Shown here: piece after piece, positions 34,120-44,395 of the stretch
How positions within the stretch are numbered: the first letter of the stretch is position 1
Layout: each line of letters starts with the position of its first letter
Source of the DNA: Ceratopteris richardii
Taxonomy: Eukaryota; Streptophyta; Polypodiopsida; Polypodiales; Pteridaceae
Length of the DNA: 64,000 nucleotides
Assembly: GCA_020310875.1 (NCBI GenBank)
Contig: CM035439.1
Span: 143,289,700-143,353,699 of the forward strand
Reading direction: 5' to 3'
Translations under genes and position numbers: made by a program
Notes under the pieces: model-generated
Databases searched by the model: none
Seen by the model: the letters and a program-made list of their open reading frames with translations, nothing else
Told to the model about the DNA's origin: nothing

Positions 34120-34313
34120 GTTTCAGCTCCAACATCATCTCCAGCAAGCTCAGCAGGTATAGAATCTCTCTGCGCAAGCCCCGAGGCATCGAGCTCGAGC
34201 TATCACGACATACCGAAAAGTTGCCCCAATCACGATTCTGAGTGCACCACGACACTGCGCAGCCCTAGAGCTCCTAGGATCACTAGGCAGAAAAGAAAAA
34301 TTCACCATATCCC

Positions 34314-34730
34314 GACCTATCGCGACATCTCGAGGTATCACGACACTCCTAGGTATCGCGACACTCCCAGGTATCGCGACACTCCCAAGTATCACAACAC
34401 CTCGACCTATCGCGACACTCCCAGGTATCGCCACACTCCCAAGTATCGCGACACCTCGACCTATCGTGACACTCCCAGGTATCGCGACACTCCCAAGTAT
34501 CGCGACACCTCAGCCTATCGTGACACCTCGACCTATCCTGACACTCCCAGGTATCGCGACACTCCCAAGTATCGCGACACCTCGGCCTATCGCGACACCT
34601 TGACCTATCACGACACTCCCAGGTATCGCGACACTCCCAAGTATCGTGACACCTCGACCTATCGCGACACTCCTAAGTATCGCAACACCTCGACCTATCA
34701 CGACACCTGGACACGACCTATCGCGATACA
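34314..34730 (+). repeat. 18-bp minisatellite in the leader of element D
   Basis: About twenty head-to-tail 18-bp units of the form TATCGCGACACTCCCAGG or TATCGCGACACCTCGACC, with single-base variation. Each unit contains the palindrome TCGCGA or a near copy. Looser copies occur at about 34200 and 34245. It is GC- and CpG-rich in an otherwise AT-rich region. Translated frames across it are repeat artefacts. Confidence 0.93.
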
Positions 34731-35455
34731 TGGGCTTAACGCATAAAATTTTAGAGTGAATTAATTGAGTGAATTGAGGTATATTTGGGCGTAATTTTGG
34801 ACACATTGGGATAACATTAGAGCCTTAGGAGTGGGCAAAAGGCTTAGAAACTAGGGAGGAATTTCCTGAACCCTGAGAGCCTGTTTTGACCCCTAGGTGC
34901 CTGAATGGTCATAACTTCACCATACGAACTCCGATTGAGGAGATTTTGGTCTCGTTGGAAAGCTTGTTGAGAATCCTACGTGGACCTTGACTGGTTTTTG
35001 TAAGAATCATACGTGGAGTTTTAGAACGTGTAATTTTTAAGTTGGCCTTTAGGCGGGACTAAGTGGTCATAAGGTTCTGGGGGTACAGTGAGTTACTCTA
35101 GGGGGGCCTGTAAATGTTGATGTGTGTCAGTCAATCCATTGTGGTAAAGGAGCTATATTAACTTGAGAACTTTTGCAGGAAGATTGTGTGCAAGCAAGGC
35201 ATTCCAAGGCAAGCTAGCAAGGGTGTGTACCAAGCTTGGGAGAAGGCTTCCTAGGCTTGTGTAGCAGTCTGAGCAACCAGAGGATGGAGATTGGAAGCTC
35301 TCTCAACCCTCCTTTGTCAATTCCTAGCCTAGGCTGATCAACCCCATGGATTAGAACACCCGGTAGTCAAGTTCGAAAATGGAGTATACCTAGATAAAGA
35401 GGGGACTATTTATGTAGTCACCACTCTTCCTGATAGAACAGACGAGTTTGGAAAT
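34731..35455 (+). other. Element D leader, remainder
   Basis: Non-coding DNA between the minisatellite and gag. It may encode the gag N-terminus upstream of the Met used, because the gag frame is open from about 35350 (KFENGVYLDKEG). The true start may therefore lie upstream. Confidence 0.4.
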
Positions 35456-36556
35456 GTGATTGCAGAGACCGACATGGGTGATATAGAGCAAGGGAACTTA
35501 GAGACAGAGCCAAGAACTCCCCGTGGTAAATCTGTCTTGACCAGAATCATGAATCCAGAGTGGATTCCACATGATAATAAAAGCATAGATTTTCTTTTAA
35601 ACCGAGAAACCGATGAGGCTTTTTGGAGATATAAACCTGCCCAACCTCACGAAGTAAGTGCTCTCACAATCTATGAGTTTAAAAACCCTGATAGCGCAGG
35701 CAAAGTAACCTACCTAGACAATACATCAGAGAGGATCTTCATGGTCACCGAGCATGGCAGACATGCCTATACATGGAAGGGTGAATTTGTTTTTCCCCAA
35801 CCTCGGTCTAATGTGTCCTACAATCACCAAGGAGCTGGGACCTCCCAAGCTCATGGAGCTCAAAGAGAGAGGACTAGAGATAGACCTGAGGTAAGCTTTG
35901 CCAACTCCCTAGGAAGAGAAAGTATGAGAACAGGGACAGATAGGGAAGAAACCGAGAGACCTAGAGCCCCAAGGAACGAGAGAAATGCTGATGAATTCTC
36001 TTTACCAAGGCCTAGAGAACACACTAGGGCTCTGAGACCAACACAACTGGTGAAGTCCATGAAGAATTACTTTGATGGCACTGGAGACCCTTATGACCAT
36101 GGGGCAGAATTTAGGCAAGTCTTGAAAGTTGAACAGGTAGAGGACCTATTCACACAATATAATGCTTTTGGTCTAACCCTTAGGAACACTGCCCTTACGT
36201 GGTTTCAACCACTGAATGAGAAGCAGTTCAGAAACATAGACCAACTCTTAGAGGCATTTATCATTGAGTTTTCTAAGAGTGGCATAAGGCACAACACTTC
36301 CTCACTAATTCATAGCTTCAAGCAAACACCTCAAGAGACGGTCAGACTAGCAGGAAGACGGTTTAGGCAATACCTAGAGAGGTGCCCACTGCCTGAGTTA
36401 CCCACACCAGCCAAGCAAGTGGCTTTGTTCTTAGATGGATTGTTGAGCACCAAACTCAGGTCATATGTGTATCTGAAGGACCCCAGAACTATAGAAGAGT
36501 GGGTGCGCATGTGCATAGACATTGAGGATAATCTAGGCGAGGAGTTAGAACTATAA
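35456..36556 (+). pseudogene. Element D gag (capsid)
   Basis: 366 codons from MIAETDMGDIEQGN. An N-terminal region of unknown fold and an Arg-rich hinge are followed by a Retrotrans_gag capsid domain at residues about 205-350: YFDGTGDPYDHGAEFRQ, NTALTWFQPL, FIIEFSKSGIRHNTSSLI, VRLAGRRFRQYL. The stop is TAA at 36554-36556, directly before a zinc-knuckle region lying in another frame. Capsid assembles the particle. The start is uncertain because the frame is open upstream. Confidence 0.88.
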
Positions 36557-37401
36557 AAAATCTATAAGGATTCGGATAGCTCTAGTAGCCTCACATCTGG
36601 TCAATCCACATCCATTGAGGAACTTGTAGAGAAGGTAGCTCCCAACCCCAAGTGAATCCTAGTAGCCACTACTGCACCATAGAACGGAGATACACAAATC
36701 ACACAGCTCAAGACTGCCCATACAATAAGCAAGCGGTTAGGCAAACCTACCCTCAGCCCCATCCACAATAGGGAAGATATCAGAACCAGTACCCACCACA
36801 ACAGTATGCTAGGCCTCAACAAACCTATCAACCACAATATCAGGCCCATCAGAGACCTCAACCAGTGCTAGCACAACAACCCCCTACTCCAACCAATGTG
36901 ATCCCAGTGAAATATGCATCTGCTGAAGAAAATTTGAGCAGAGCCATAGTCCCAGTCACACCATTGCTATCAGACAGTGATCCAAGTGACCATAGTTTTG
37001 ACTCCACACATATTGATAGCCCACAAGCTTACTACATGCAGTCACCCGAGCATAACGAGTCATACTATTATGAAGACCCAAGTGAAAATAGTGGGGAGCC
37101 TGAGTACGCTAATGTCATGTACACAAACCCCAACTCTAGACCTCAACCTAGGCAGGTACGACCCCCATTTCCTTGAGGACCTTGCTTCAGATGTCAGGGA
37201 GATAACCTCATACGTGATTGTCCACTACCTACCCCTACAAAACCCCAACCAGTGACAATTTAGGGCTTCTGTCAAGACTGTGGAAAAGAGCATCTCTTAA
37301 GAGATTGCCCGAAGAACCCCAATAACCTGCCAAAAATCACTCCTATCAACGTCATTGGACTAGTAGTAGACTCTACAGGAAGTGTAACTTCCACTGCCTC
37401 A
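36557..37401 (+). pseudogene. Element D nucleocapsid region with zinc knuckles
   Basis: In the pol frame, a damaged cysteine/histidine block lies near 36665-36710 (NHTAQDC), followed by a Gln/Pro/Tyr-rich stretch. Two short knuckles follow: CFRCQGDNLIRDC (about 37183, Asn where His is expected) and CQDCGKEHLLRDC (about 37275, CX2CX3HX4C). In-frame TGA (37174) and TAG (37261) interrupt. They look like Arg- and Gln-codon transitions. The region would bind element RNA. It is offset in frame from gag. Confidence 0.8.
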
Positions 37402-40400
37402 GTGCATGTGGTCACTAGAGCTCAAGCCTTGCAGCAAACTCGAGGAGTAGGCTTGGGGAAGAATTTTGAGGTTAGTGAGACAAAGAGTATAGCTAAGAAA
37501 AGGACAAGAGCTTGGAGAGATAGCCCGGAAAGAATGAAAAGACAATGGTCACAGAAAATGAGCGAACTTGAAGAAAGCTTGAGAGAAACCAAAGCGAAGA
37601 TAAGTGAACTCGCATCTCAAAATCACTCTCACACTACCCCATCACCACCCTTTCCATCTCACTCCAATCCACCACCTTCCATTCCCCAACATTCTGATCC
37701 ACCACACGTAACCCACCCACCACCCAGAGTAGGATCAGTCCTAGCAGATCCCACTCCTGAGGATCTAGACATGATGCTTAAAGCATATCAGGCCAGAATC
37801 CAAGAAGGGCCAAACGTGACAGATCATGACAAATGTTACCCTAGAGCCGATCTAGAAATAGAGAGAACAAAGCTTTGTGCTAAGATGGTCGAATTGGCGC
37901 AAGCCATGTTTGAAGCCAGTCGCTTGTTCAATGGCTCTAGCTCCACTAGAACACCATTGCATTTTGACGGTCTATTAGATAGGTTGGAGAGGCTACTTGC
38001 AAAGTCTGGGAAAGGATCCTCCTCCCATCTTGAGGGGAGTGCAAGAGATAGATTAAGCTTTCCTCCCCAGGAAGCTAATGTGCCTAACTCCACTGAACCA
38101 GACACCTCTTCTTCTATGAATAGGTATTCACCAGAGTTCCTGAGAGAGATTCAAAAAGAGAAATGGGCAAAGGAAAGTGAAGTCCCTCTTCCCATTGAAC
38201 TTGTGGATGATGCACATGATCAATTCCCACAAGACATCCCTTCTATTTATGAAGAGCAGGAGAGTGCCCAATCTCATGAGAGATTAGATTTTGAGTCTAA
38301 TTCCTTGCAAGAGTTACCACATTTCACAGGCCCATGGGAAACTAAGTCAACATGCATGAGAGTGCCCACGGTCATGATAAGAAATGAAGATTCGATCATA
38401 CCTAGGAATACTGAGGTAGTAAAAAACACTAAAGTGCAGTGCAATCTCACTTTAGAAGAGCTACTCAAAGTTAAGCCAGAAGTGTGCAAACATGTAGCCA
38501 AAGAAGTGCCAAACTTAACCAAATCTCGTTCCCACGTAGGATCCCACAGAATAGTACCAGAAATACCCTTGGATAAGATAGGAGACATGAGTGAAGGAGA
38601 GGAAGGAAATACCTATCTACCAGTTACCCATCAGGGATACACAACCAAGGCAATTTTGGACTCAGGTGCAGGAGTTGCAATTGCTACCACTTCCTTATGG
38701 AAGCGTTGGGGAAAGCCAGCACTCAGGCCAACGAGAATGAAATTGCAGATGGCCAATGGTCACATTGAAAGGCCCTTAGGATTGCTAGAAGGAATAACTC
38801 TCACTACATGTGGTGTTGAGTTTGAGCATACTTTTGCTATATGCAACTTTAGCAAAAACCAAGCCTACGAGATGATTTTGGGAAGGCCATTTATGCGGCA
38901 ATTGCAAGTGGTACAGGATTGGGGAACCAATTCCTTATACTTGCAACACTTAGGTGTTACAACCAAAGTCAATCTCAAGGATTACTCTCATAGAGACGTA
39001 CCGCCTATTCAATGGAATCCCATCCATAGAGCCAAAGATGAGATTGAGTCTGTGCATTCCATAGGATCTGGATCCTCCTGGATGCATGAAGACACTCACT
39101 TATGGATGTGTAAGGTAGCAGTAGAAGAAGAGAAGAGAGAGAAAGCCAGAGAGGTAGGTGCAAAAGAAACCCATAGATCAATTCAAGACCCAGCCTATGC
39201 ACCGGTAGTTTTTCCTGACGAAGAATTTGAGCCTCACGGCTGGGCTGAAATTTTAGCAACAATGGATGTAGCCATCAATGAAGAACAATGGACACCCCAC
39301 TGTGATGAGGATGGCTATGACATTTCAGTCTTTTCAATAGAACCGATCATGGGAGACGCAGTGTTAGAAGAATGCGAACCTAGCCCTGATGCATTTAAGG
39401 ATGCAAGTGACTCCGACCTAGAGTCAATCATCATGGACCCACTGTTTGCATCAGAGGGAGAATACTTCTATGAAGTTGAAGCTTACCCCCAGAAACACGG
39501 AGAAATCAGGAATGATATGAGATTAACCACAGAAGTAACTACTAAGAGTGAAAGAAAGAAAAGAAAGAAGAAGGAAGTTACTCCAGGGGAAGAAGAATCC
39601 TTGTTTGAGGTCCCTGAAAACTTTAAAAAATATGAGATAGACGATAGGAGAGTCATGATAAGAATGCCTAAACGCGAGGCACAAGTAGGAGAGGCCTATG
39701 ATAGCAAGGAGACTACCAAGAAAATAGTTGTAGCCATAGAAGAGGGAGAAGAAAGATGCACATACATAGGGCATGACCTGATGGAAGAAGAAGAACAAGA
39801 GTTGACAGCCTTACTGAGGGAGTACATAGATGTATTCGCTTGGATCTATAAGGACCTGAAAGGAGTAGACCCAGATATATGCTCACATACAATCCCCATG
39901 ACCTCAGATGCCAGACCCTCTAAGCAGAAGCCCTACACATACAATGACAACTACACCGCCAAGATTAAAGAAGAGATAGATAGCTTGGTGGAAGCCGGAT
40001 TTATCTATGAAATTGAGCACACTGAATGGGTATCCCCCATTGTAGTGGTGCCCAAGAAGAATGGCAAATTACAAGTATGCATTAACTTGAAGAAGGTTAA
40101 CGCAGCCACTATCAGAGATAGTTATCCGCTTCCTATCACTGAGCATCTATTAGAAAGGGTACTAGGCAAGGAAATGTACAGCTTCCTAGATAGGTTTTCG
40201 GGCTACAATTAAGTAGCCATTGCTCCAGAGGATCAGCATAAGACGGCTTTTGCCACAGAGTGGGTCATATTTTCCTTTCGGGTAATGCCATTCGGGCTTA
40301 CCAATGCACCTGCTACCTTTCAAAGATTGATGTGTTACGTGTTTAAAGAGTTCTTGAGGAAGAATTTGGAAGTCTATGTGGATGATCTATGCGCTCATTC

Positions 40401-40445
40401 CAACATTAGACAGACACATATTACCCGAACTCAGGCAAATCTTTG
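37402..40445 (+). pseudogene. Element D pol, part 1: protease 1 and reverse transcriptase
   Basis: One frame to 40445 with a TAA at 40210 (expected Gln in FSGYNQ). It starts with a basic/coiled segment and a Pro-rich stretch. A retropepsin follows: ILDSGAGVAIA (catalytic DSGA 38659-38670) and MILGRPFMRQL near 38875. After an acidic linker comes the RVT_1 reverse transcriptase: WVSPIVVVPKKNGKLQVCI, FGLTNAPATFQRLM, and the catalytic YVDDLCAHSN near 40374. A frameshift near 40420 moves the thumb to another frame. The remnant C copy confirms the expected reading across these breaks. Confidence 0.92.
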
Positions 40446-42358
40446 ACAAATGTAGAGAACATCAAGTCTGCTTGAACCCAAAAAAGTGTGTTTTCATGGT
40501 CAAGCAAGGCAAGATCCTAGGACACATAGTGTCAAAGAACGACATCTCCACTGACGAAGCGAAAGTGAGAGCCATTGCAGAACTACCTAGGCCAAGGAAT
40601 GTCAAGGAGGTACAGGCCTTCATGGGGCATTGTGGTTACTACCGCCGGTTCATTCACATGTATGCTGTCATTGCAAAGCCCATGTACGGACTTCTGACTA
40701 ACTTTGAGTGAACTGATGGATGTGAGAATTCCTTCAATGAGCTTAAACGAAGATTATGTTCAGCACCAATCTTGACCACACCAGATTGGAACAAGCCATT
40801 CCATGTTCATGTGGATGCCTCCAATTACGCTATTGGATGTGTGCTAGCACAACCTATGGATGAAGGTAATATGGATCTTCCAATTGCCTATGCCAGTAGA
40901 CAACTGAATGCAGCTGAACAAAATTATACCACCACTGAACGGGAGGGGTTAGGCATGGTATACACAGTTAAAAAGTTTAGACACTATTTGCTTGCAAATA
41001 AGTTTAAATTTTTTACAGATCATCAAGCTCTGCTGTACTTGGTAAACAAGCCATGCAATACAGATAGGTTGGTAAGATGGTTACTCTTGCTAATGGAATA
41101 CGACTTTGAAGTGGTGGTGAGGAAAGGAAAGACCCATCTGAGAGCAGATCATCTCTCTAGGCTCACATCAGGAGAGGCCCCACAAGGAGTGTCAGATTAC
41201 TTACCTGATGCTTACTTGTTTAATTTGGAAGTTGTACCTCAGTGGGCTAAGCCATTAGTGCCAGTATTAACATACGGGCCTAATCACTCAGTAATAAACA
41301 CACAAGAGAGGGAGATAGTAAAAGCTCAAAAGTATCATATCTTGGCAGGAAGTATGTACAAGGATACCAATCAGGGAGTATTAGCCTGTTGCATAGAGGA
41401 GGACGAGTACGCTAAATGATTGCAATTAGCACATGTAGGTGCATTAGAGCAACACTACTCAAAACAATGAACCCTACAGACTCTAAGGAGACTAGGAGTG
41501 CATTGGCCAACTATGGAAGTTGATGTCCATAGAATGTGCAAAGAATGCCCAATCTGTCGCACTAAACCACCAGTGGAACACGCCACTCTTTATCGAGTGT
41601 CTCTAGTGCCAGATTCGAGTGAACCACTGGTAGCCTTCTTGAGGACGAAAACATTCCCTCAAGATATGACATTGGCCAGACAAAGAAGTTTGGAACAAGA
41701 AGCCCTAGAGTACGCACTCATTGGTGATAATTTATACAAATGTAGTAAAGATGGTTACCTAAGACTGTGTGTCCATGAGAGCGAATATCTGAAGATATTA
41801 GAGACTGCTCACCAAGGTGTAGCAGGAGGACACTTTGGTCCAGACCGGGTGATCAAGGCAATACTGTTTGCAGGATTTTGGTGGCCCACCCTTCACATGG
41901 ATGCACATACCTATGTGAAGAAGTGTGAGGTTTGTCAACAAACCCAGTACCCCATGTGCAAGGATGAGATGCCATTGAAGCCTATGATGGGTGGACGTGC
42001 ATTCTCTAAGTGGGGAATAGACTTTGTGGGTCCTATTAATCCCCCAGCTAAGGGTTCACATGGTGAGTATATCATCGTGGCCACAGACTATCTAACCAAG
42101 TGGGTAGAAGTGAAAGCCACTATAAAAAATGATGCTCAAACAATAGCAAAGTTCTTATTTGAAAATGTGTTCACGAGGTACGGATTGCCAATAGAGTTGG
42201 TGAGTGATAGAGGCACACACTTCTTGAATGAAGTCATAGAAAACCTTCTCCAAGAATTCTTGGTAATACATAAGAAGTCTGCTCCCTATCATCCACAAGC
42301 TAATGGTCAGGCCGAGAGCACAAATAAGATCTTATGCAATGTGCTGACTACGCTCTGA
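40376..42358 (+). pseudogene. Element D pol, part 2: RT thumb, RNase H, two H2C2 modules, integrase core
   Basis: A single frame with TGA stops at 40709, 41417 and 41468 (at least 40709 is a Trp position in relatives). RNase H: VHVDASNYAIGCVLAQ, TEREGLGMVYTVKKFRHYL, FTDHQALLYLV. The first H2C2 module is YHILAGSMYKD, then H...H and CKECPIC near 41550. The second is YALIGDNLYKC, HQGVAGGHFGPDRV, KKCEVC near 41930. The integrase catalytic core follows: IDFVGPINPP, VSDRGTHFLNEV, YHPQANGQAESTNK. RNase H removes template RNA; integrase joins the cDNA ends to the target. The frame is lost at 42355. Confidence 0.92.
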
Positions 42359-44177
42359 TTGGGACAAACAGCTACACCATGATGTTTGGGCATACCGAGC
42401 TGCCTATAAAACGGTACTCCAAGCCACACCCTTTCAGATGGTGTTCGGTCAGAATGCGGTGCTACCCTTGGACTTTTTGATACCTACATTGAAAGTAGCA
42501 CAAGAGCATGACTGGACAGGCCATGAACTCTCCTCTCGAATCTTTGATCTTGAACGTCTAGGTGAGACACGATTGAGAGCTGCAGCAGGAATCTATGCAG
42601 CGAAGAAGAGGCAAAAGGCGTATTTTGATACACATGTGAAGGATAAAGGCTTGAAAGCAGGAGACCTAGTCCTAGTCTACACATTGAAGCAACATGCACG
42701 AAAATTAGAGAAAAGAGGCTATGGACCAATGATTATCAATAGGATCTCCACAAGTGGAGCAGTACAACTAGCCACTCTAGAGGGTGACATACTACCAAGT
42801 TACATAAGCGGATGTAGAGTCAAGTTATATCAAGAACCCCTAACTGAAGAAATGCTCAATCGACTCGTTACTGCAAAGAAACGTAAGGATGAGGAAAAGA
42901 GAATTCGAGAAGAAGCACAGGCTGAAGCTTTAGAGCACATTCGACGAATGAAATTGAGAAGGCAAGGTAGAGATCAACCCATGACTGACGCTCATGAAGC
43001 TCTAGGTTATCACATGGCCATGTGCGAGGCTTCAAGTGAACTGGCCCGTAAGATAGCTGATCGACGACCTTTTGTGACCCTGGAAGTAGGACAAGGAGAG
43101 AGTGCAAGGACCGTGAGAGCTTTAATTGATTCAGGAGCGGCCACTAGTGCAGTTTGGATTTCTTATTGCCACCAATTGCAATTGGAGGTAAAACCCCTAG
43201 AAGCATATCTGATAGGGTTAGGAGGTGTTGAAACTCCTTGCATGGGAGAGGTGGAACTTCCCCTCTACATTCAAGAGGTCTTCATGCCAGTAAAAGTACT
43301 AGTATGTGAGGACGAGGATCTTACTGAACCTTTCGTCTTGGGACAAGACTGGATCTATGATCACGCAGTCAACCTCAACCTAAGAAGTGGACTTCTTCAG
43401 GCTTGGGTAGGCCAAAGCCGTCTTACGATTGAATTAGAAAATCAAGATCTCAAACAATTAGAACAGGCACCAACTCCTGGTCCCTCCAGGAACCCACATG
43501 AAGATAATGTTATTCTTGTCCAAAGTTCTATAGTGCAGAGGATTGTCACTCTTGCCAAAGGTACAGAAGTCAAGGAGGAACTCCCATCTGTTCTAGAGAA
43601 GAATTTAAAGGGGAAGGCTCAACAACACCCAACACTGAGGAGACCGATGAACAAGAAGCATGAGCACCAACTTCGGCAGTATGAAGTGCCTCGTGGCATG
43701 AAACAGATATGGATACGCAAAGGGGAAAAAATCACGGCCCCAAAGATAGGGTCTCAAAAGAGCATCAAGCAAGCCACACTGTCATGGACTAAAACGAAGG
43801 AGATCTCTAGTCAACACTCTAGACATACCATGTCTATTTGGGTCCCTAAGCGGTCAATGAAGGCTAGCCCCAATGCTAGACAGATATGGGTGCCCAAGGC
43901 CTATTTACGTGCCCAAATAGCTCCAACTCTAGTCACTAGCATCATTCAACACTCACAAATCCTCTTGGCAAACAACTCAGGGACTTTACTTACATCCCAT
44001 ACTAACACGCACTAGGTCAAACCTAGGAATGTCTGGAAAGGGGTACCCAAAAGGTCCCACAGCCAGCACAATCTACCTCATAAATCTTTACCTGTCATTA
44101 GCTCTAAGAACTACGAATCCTCGATTAAAGTTTGGCGAACTAAACCCTGTATCAAACCCCCTGACCCAATTGTGTAA
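42357..44177 (+). pseudogene. Element D pol, part 3: integrase C-terminus and second aspartic protease
   Basis: Resumes at DWDKQLHHDVWAYR. The integrase C-terminus has FGQNAVLPLDF and a GPY/F-like KRGYGPMIINRISTSG. After a Lys/Glu-rich helix comes a second retropepsin-like domain (about 43060-43400): VRALIDSGAATSAVW (DSGA 43128-43139) and FVLGQDWIYDHAVNL. This is the D-S-G-A and hydrophobic-LG pattern of a complete protease. The tail repeats W-[VI]-x-K phrases (QIWIRK, SIWVPKR, QIWVPKA). A TAG at 44013 (probably Gln) interrupts before the terminal TAA at 44175-44177. A protease after the integrase is not part of the normal gypsy layout. Confidence 0.88.
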
Positions 44178-44395
44178 ATCCATCCACTCTGATGAAGGTG
44201 CATTTTGAGTCCATTGCATAACCAAAGTATGCATCTAGGATGACACTAACCTCTAATCACCACTCACATCTATCACAAACACTTCACCCCATTTGGATTG
44301 TCATGTTAGTATTGTGGAGGGAACACCATTACATCCTCTTTCCTATGCAACACTAATGTCCCTTCTTCTTCTAGCAGATAAGCAACAGAAGTATC
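44178..44395 (+). other. Pol to ORF3 spacer with a splice-acceptor-like site
   Basis: About 220 bp of non-coding DNA ending in CCCTTCTTCTTCTAGCAG (to 44377), a pyrimidine tract plus CAG, 18 bases before the ORF3 start codon. This is where a spliced subgenomic message, as used for the env-position genes of some LTR elements, would have its acceptor. Inference from sequence pattern only. Confidence 0.45.

Noticed and set aside
34314-34730. CRISPR array
   Set aside because: Units are contiguous with no unique spacers, and the genome is eukaryotic.
34150-34806. Minus-strand frames of repeated VAIPGSVAIGRGV-type peptides
   Set aside because: Translation of the 18-bp minisatellite on the strand opposite to element D; an 18-bp unit keeps any frame open by chance.
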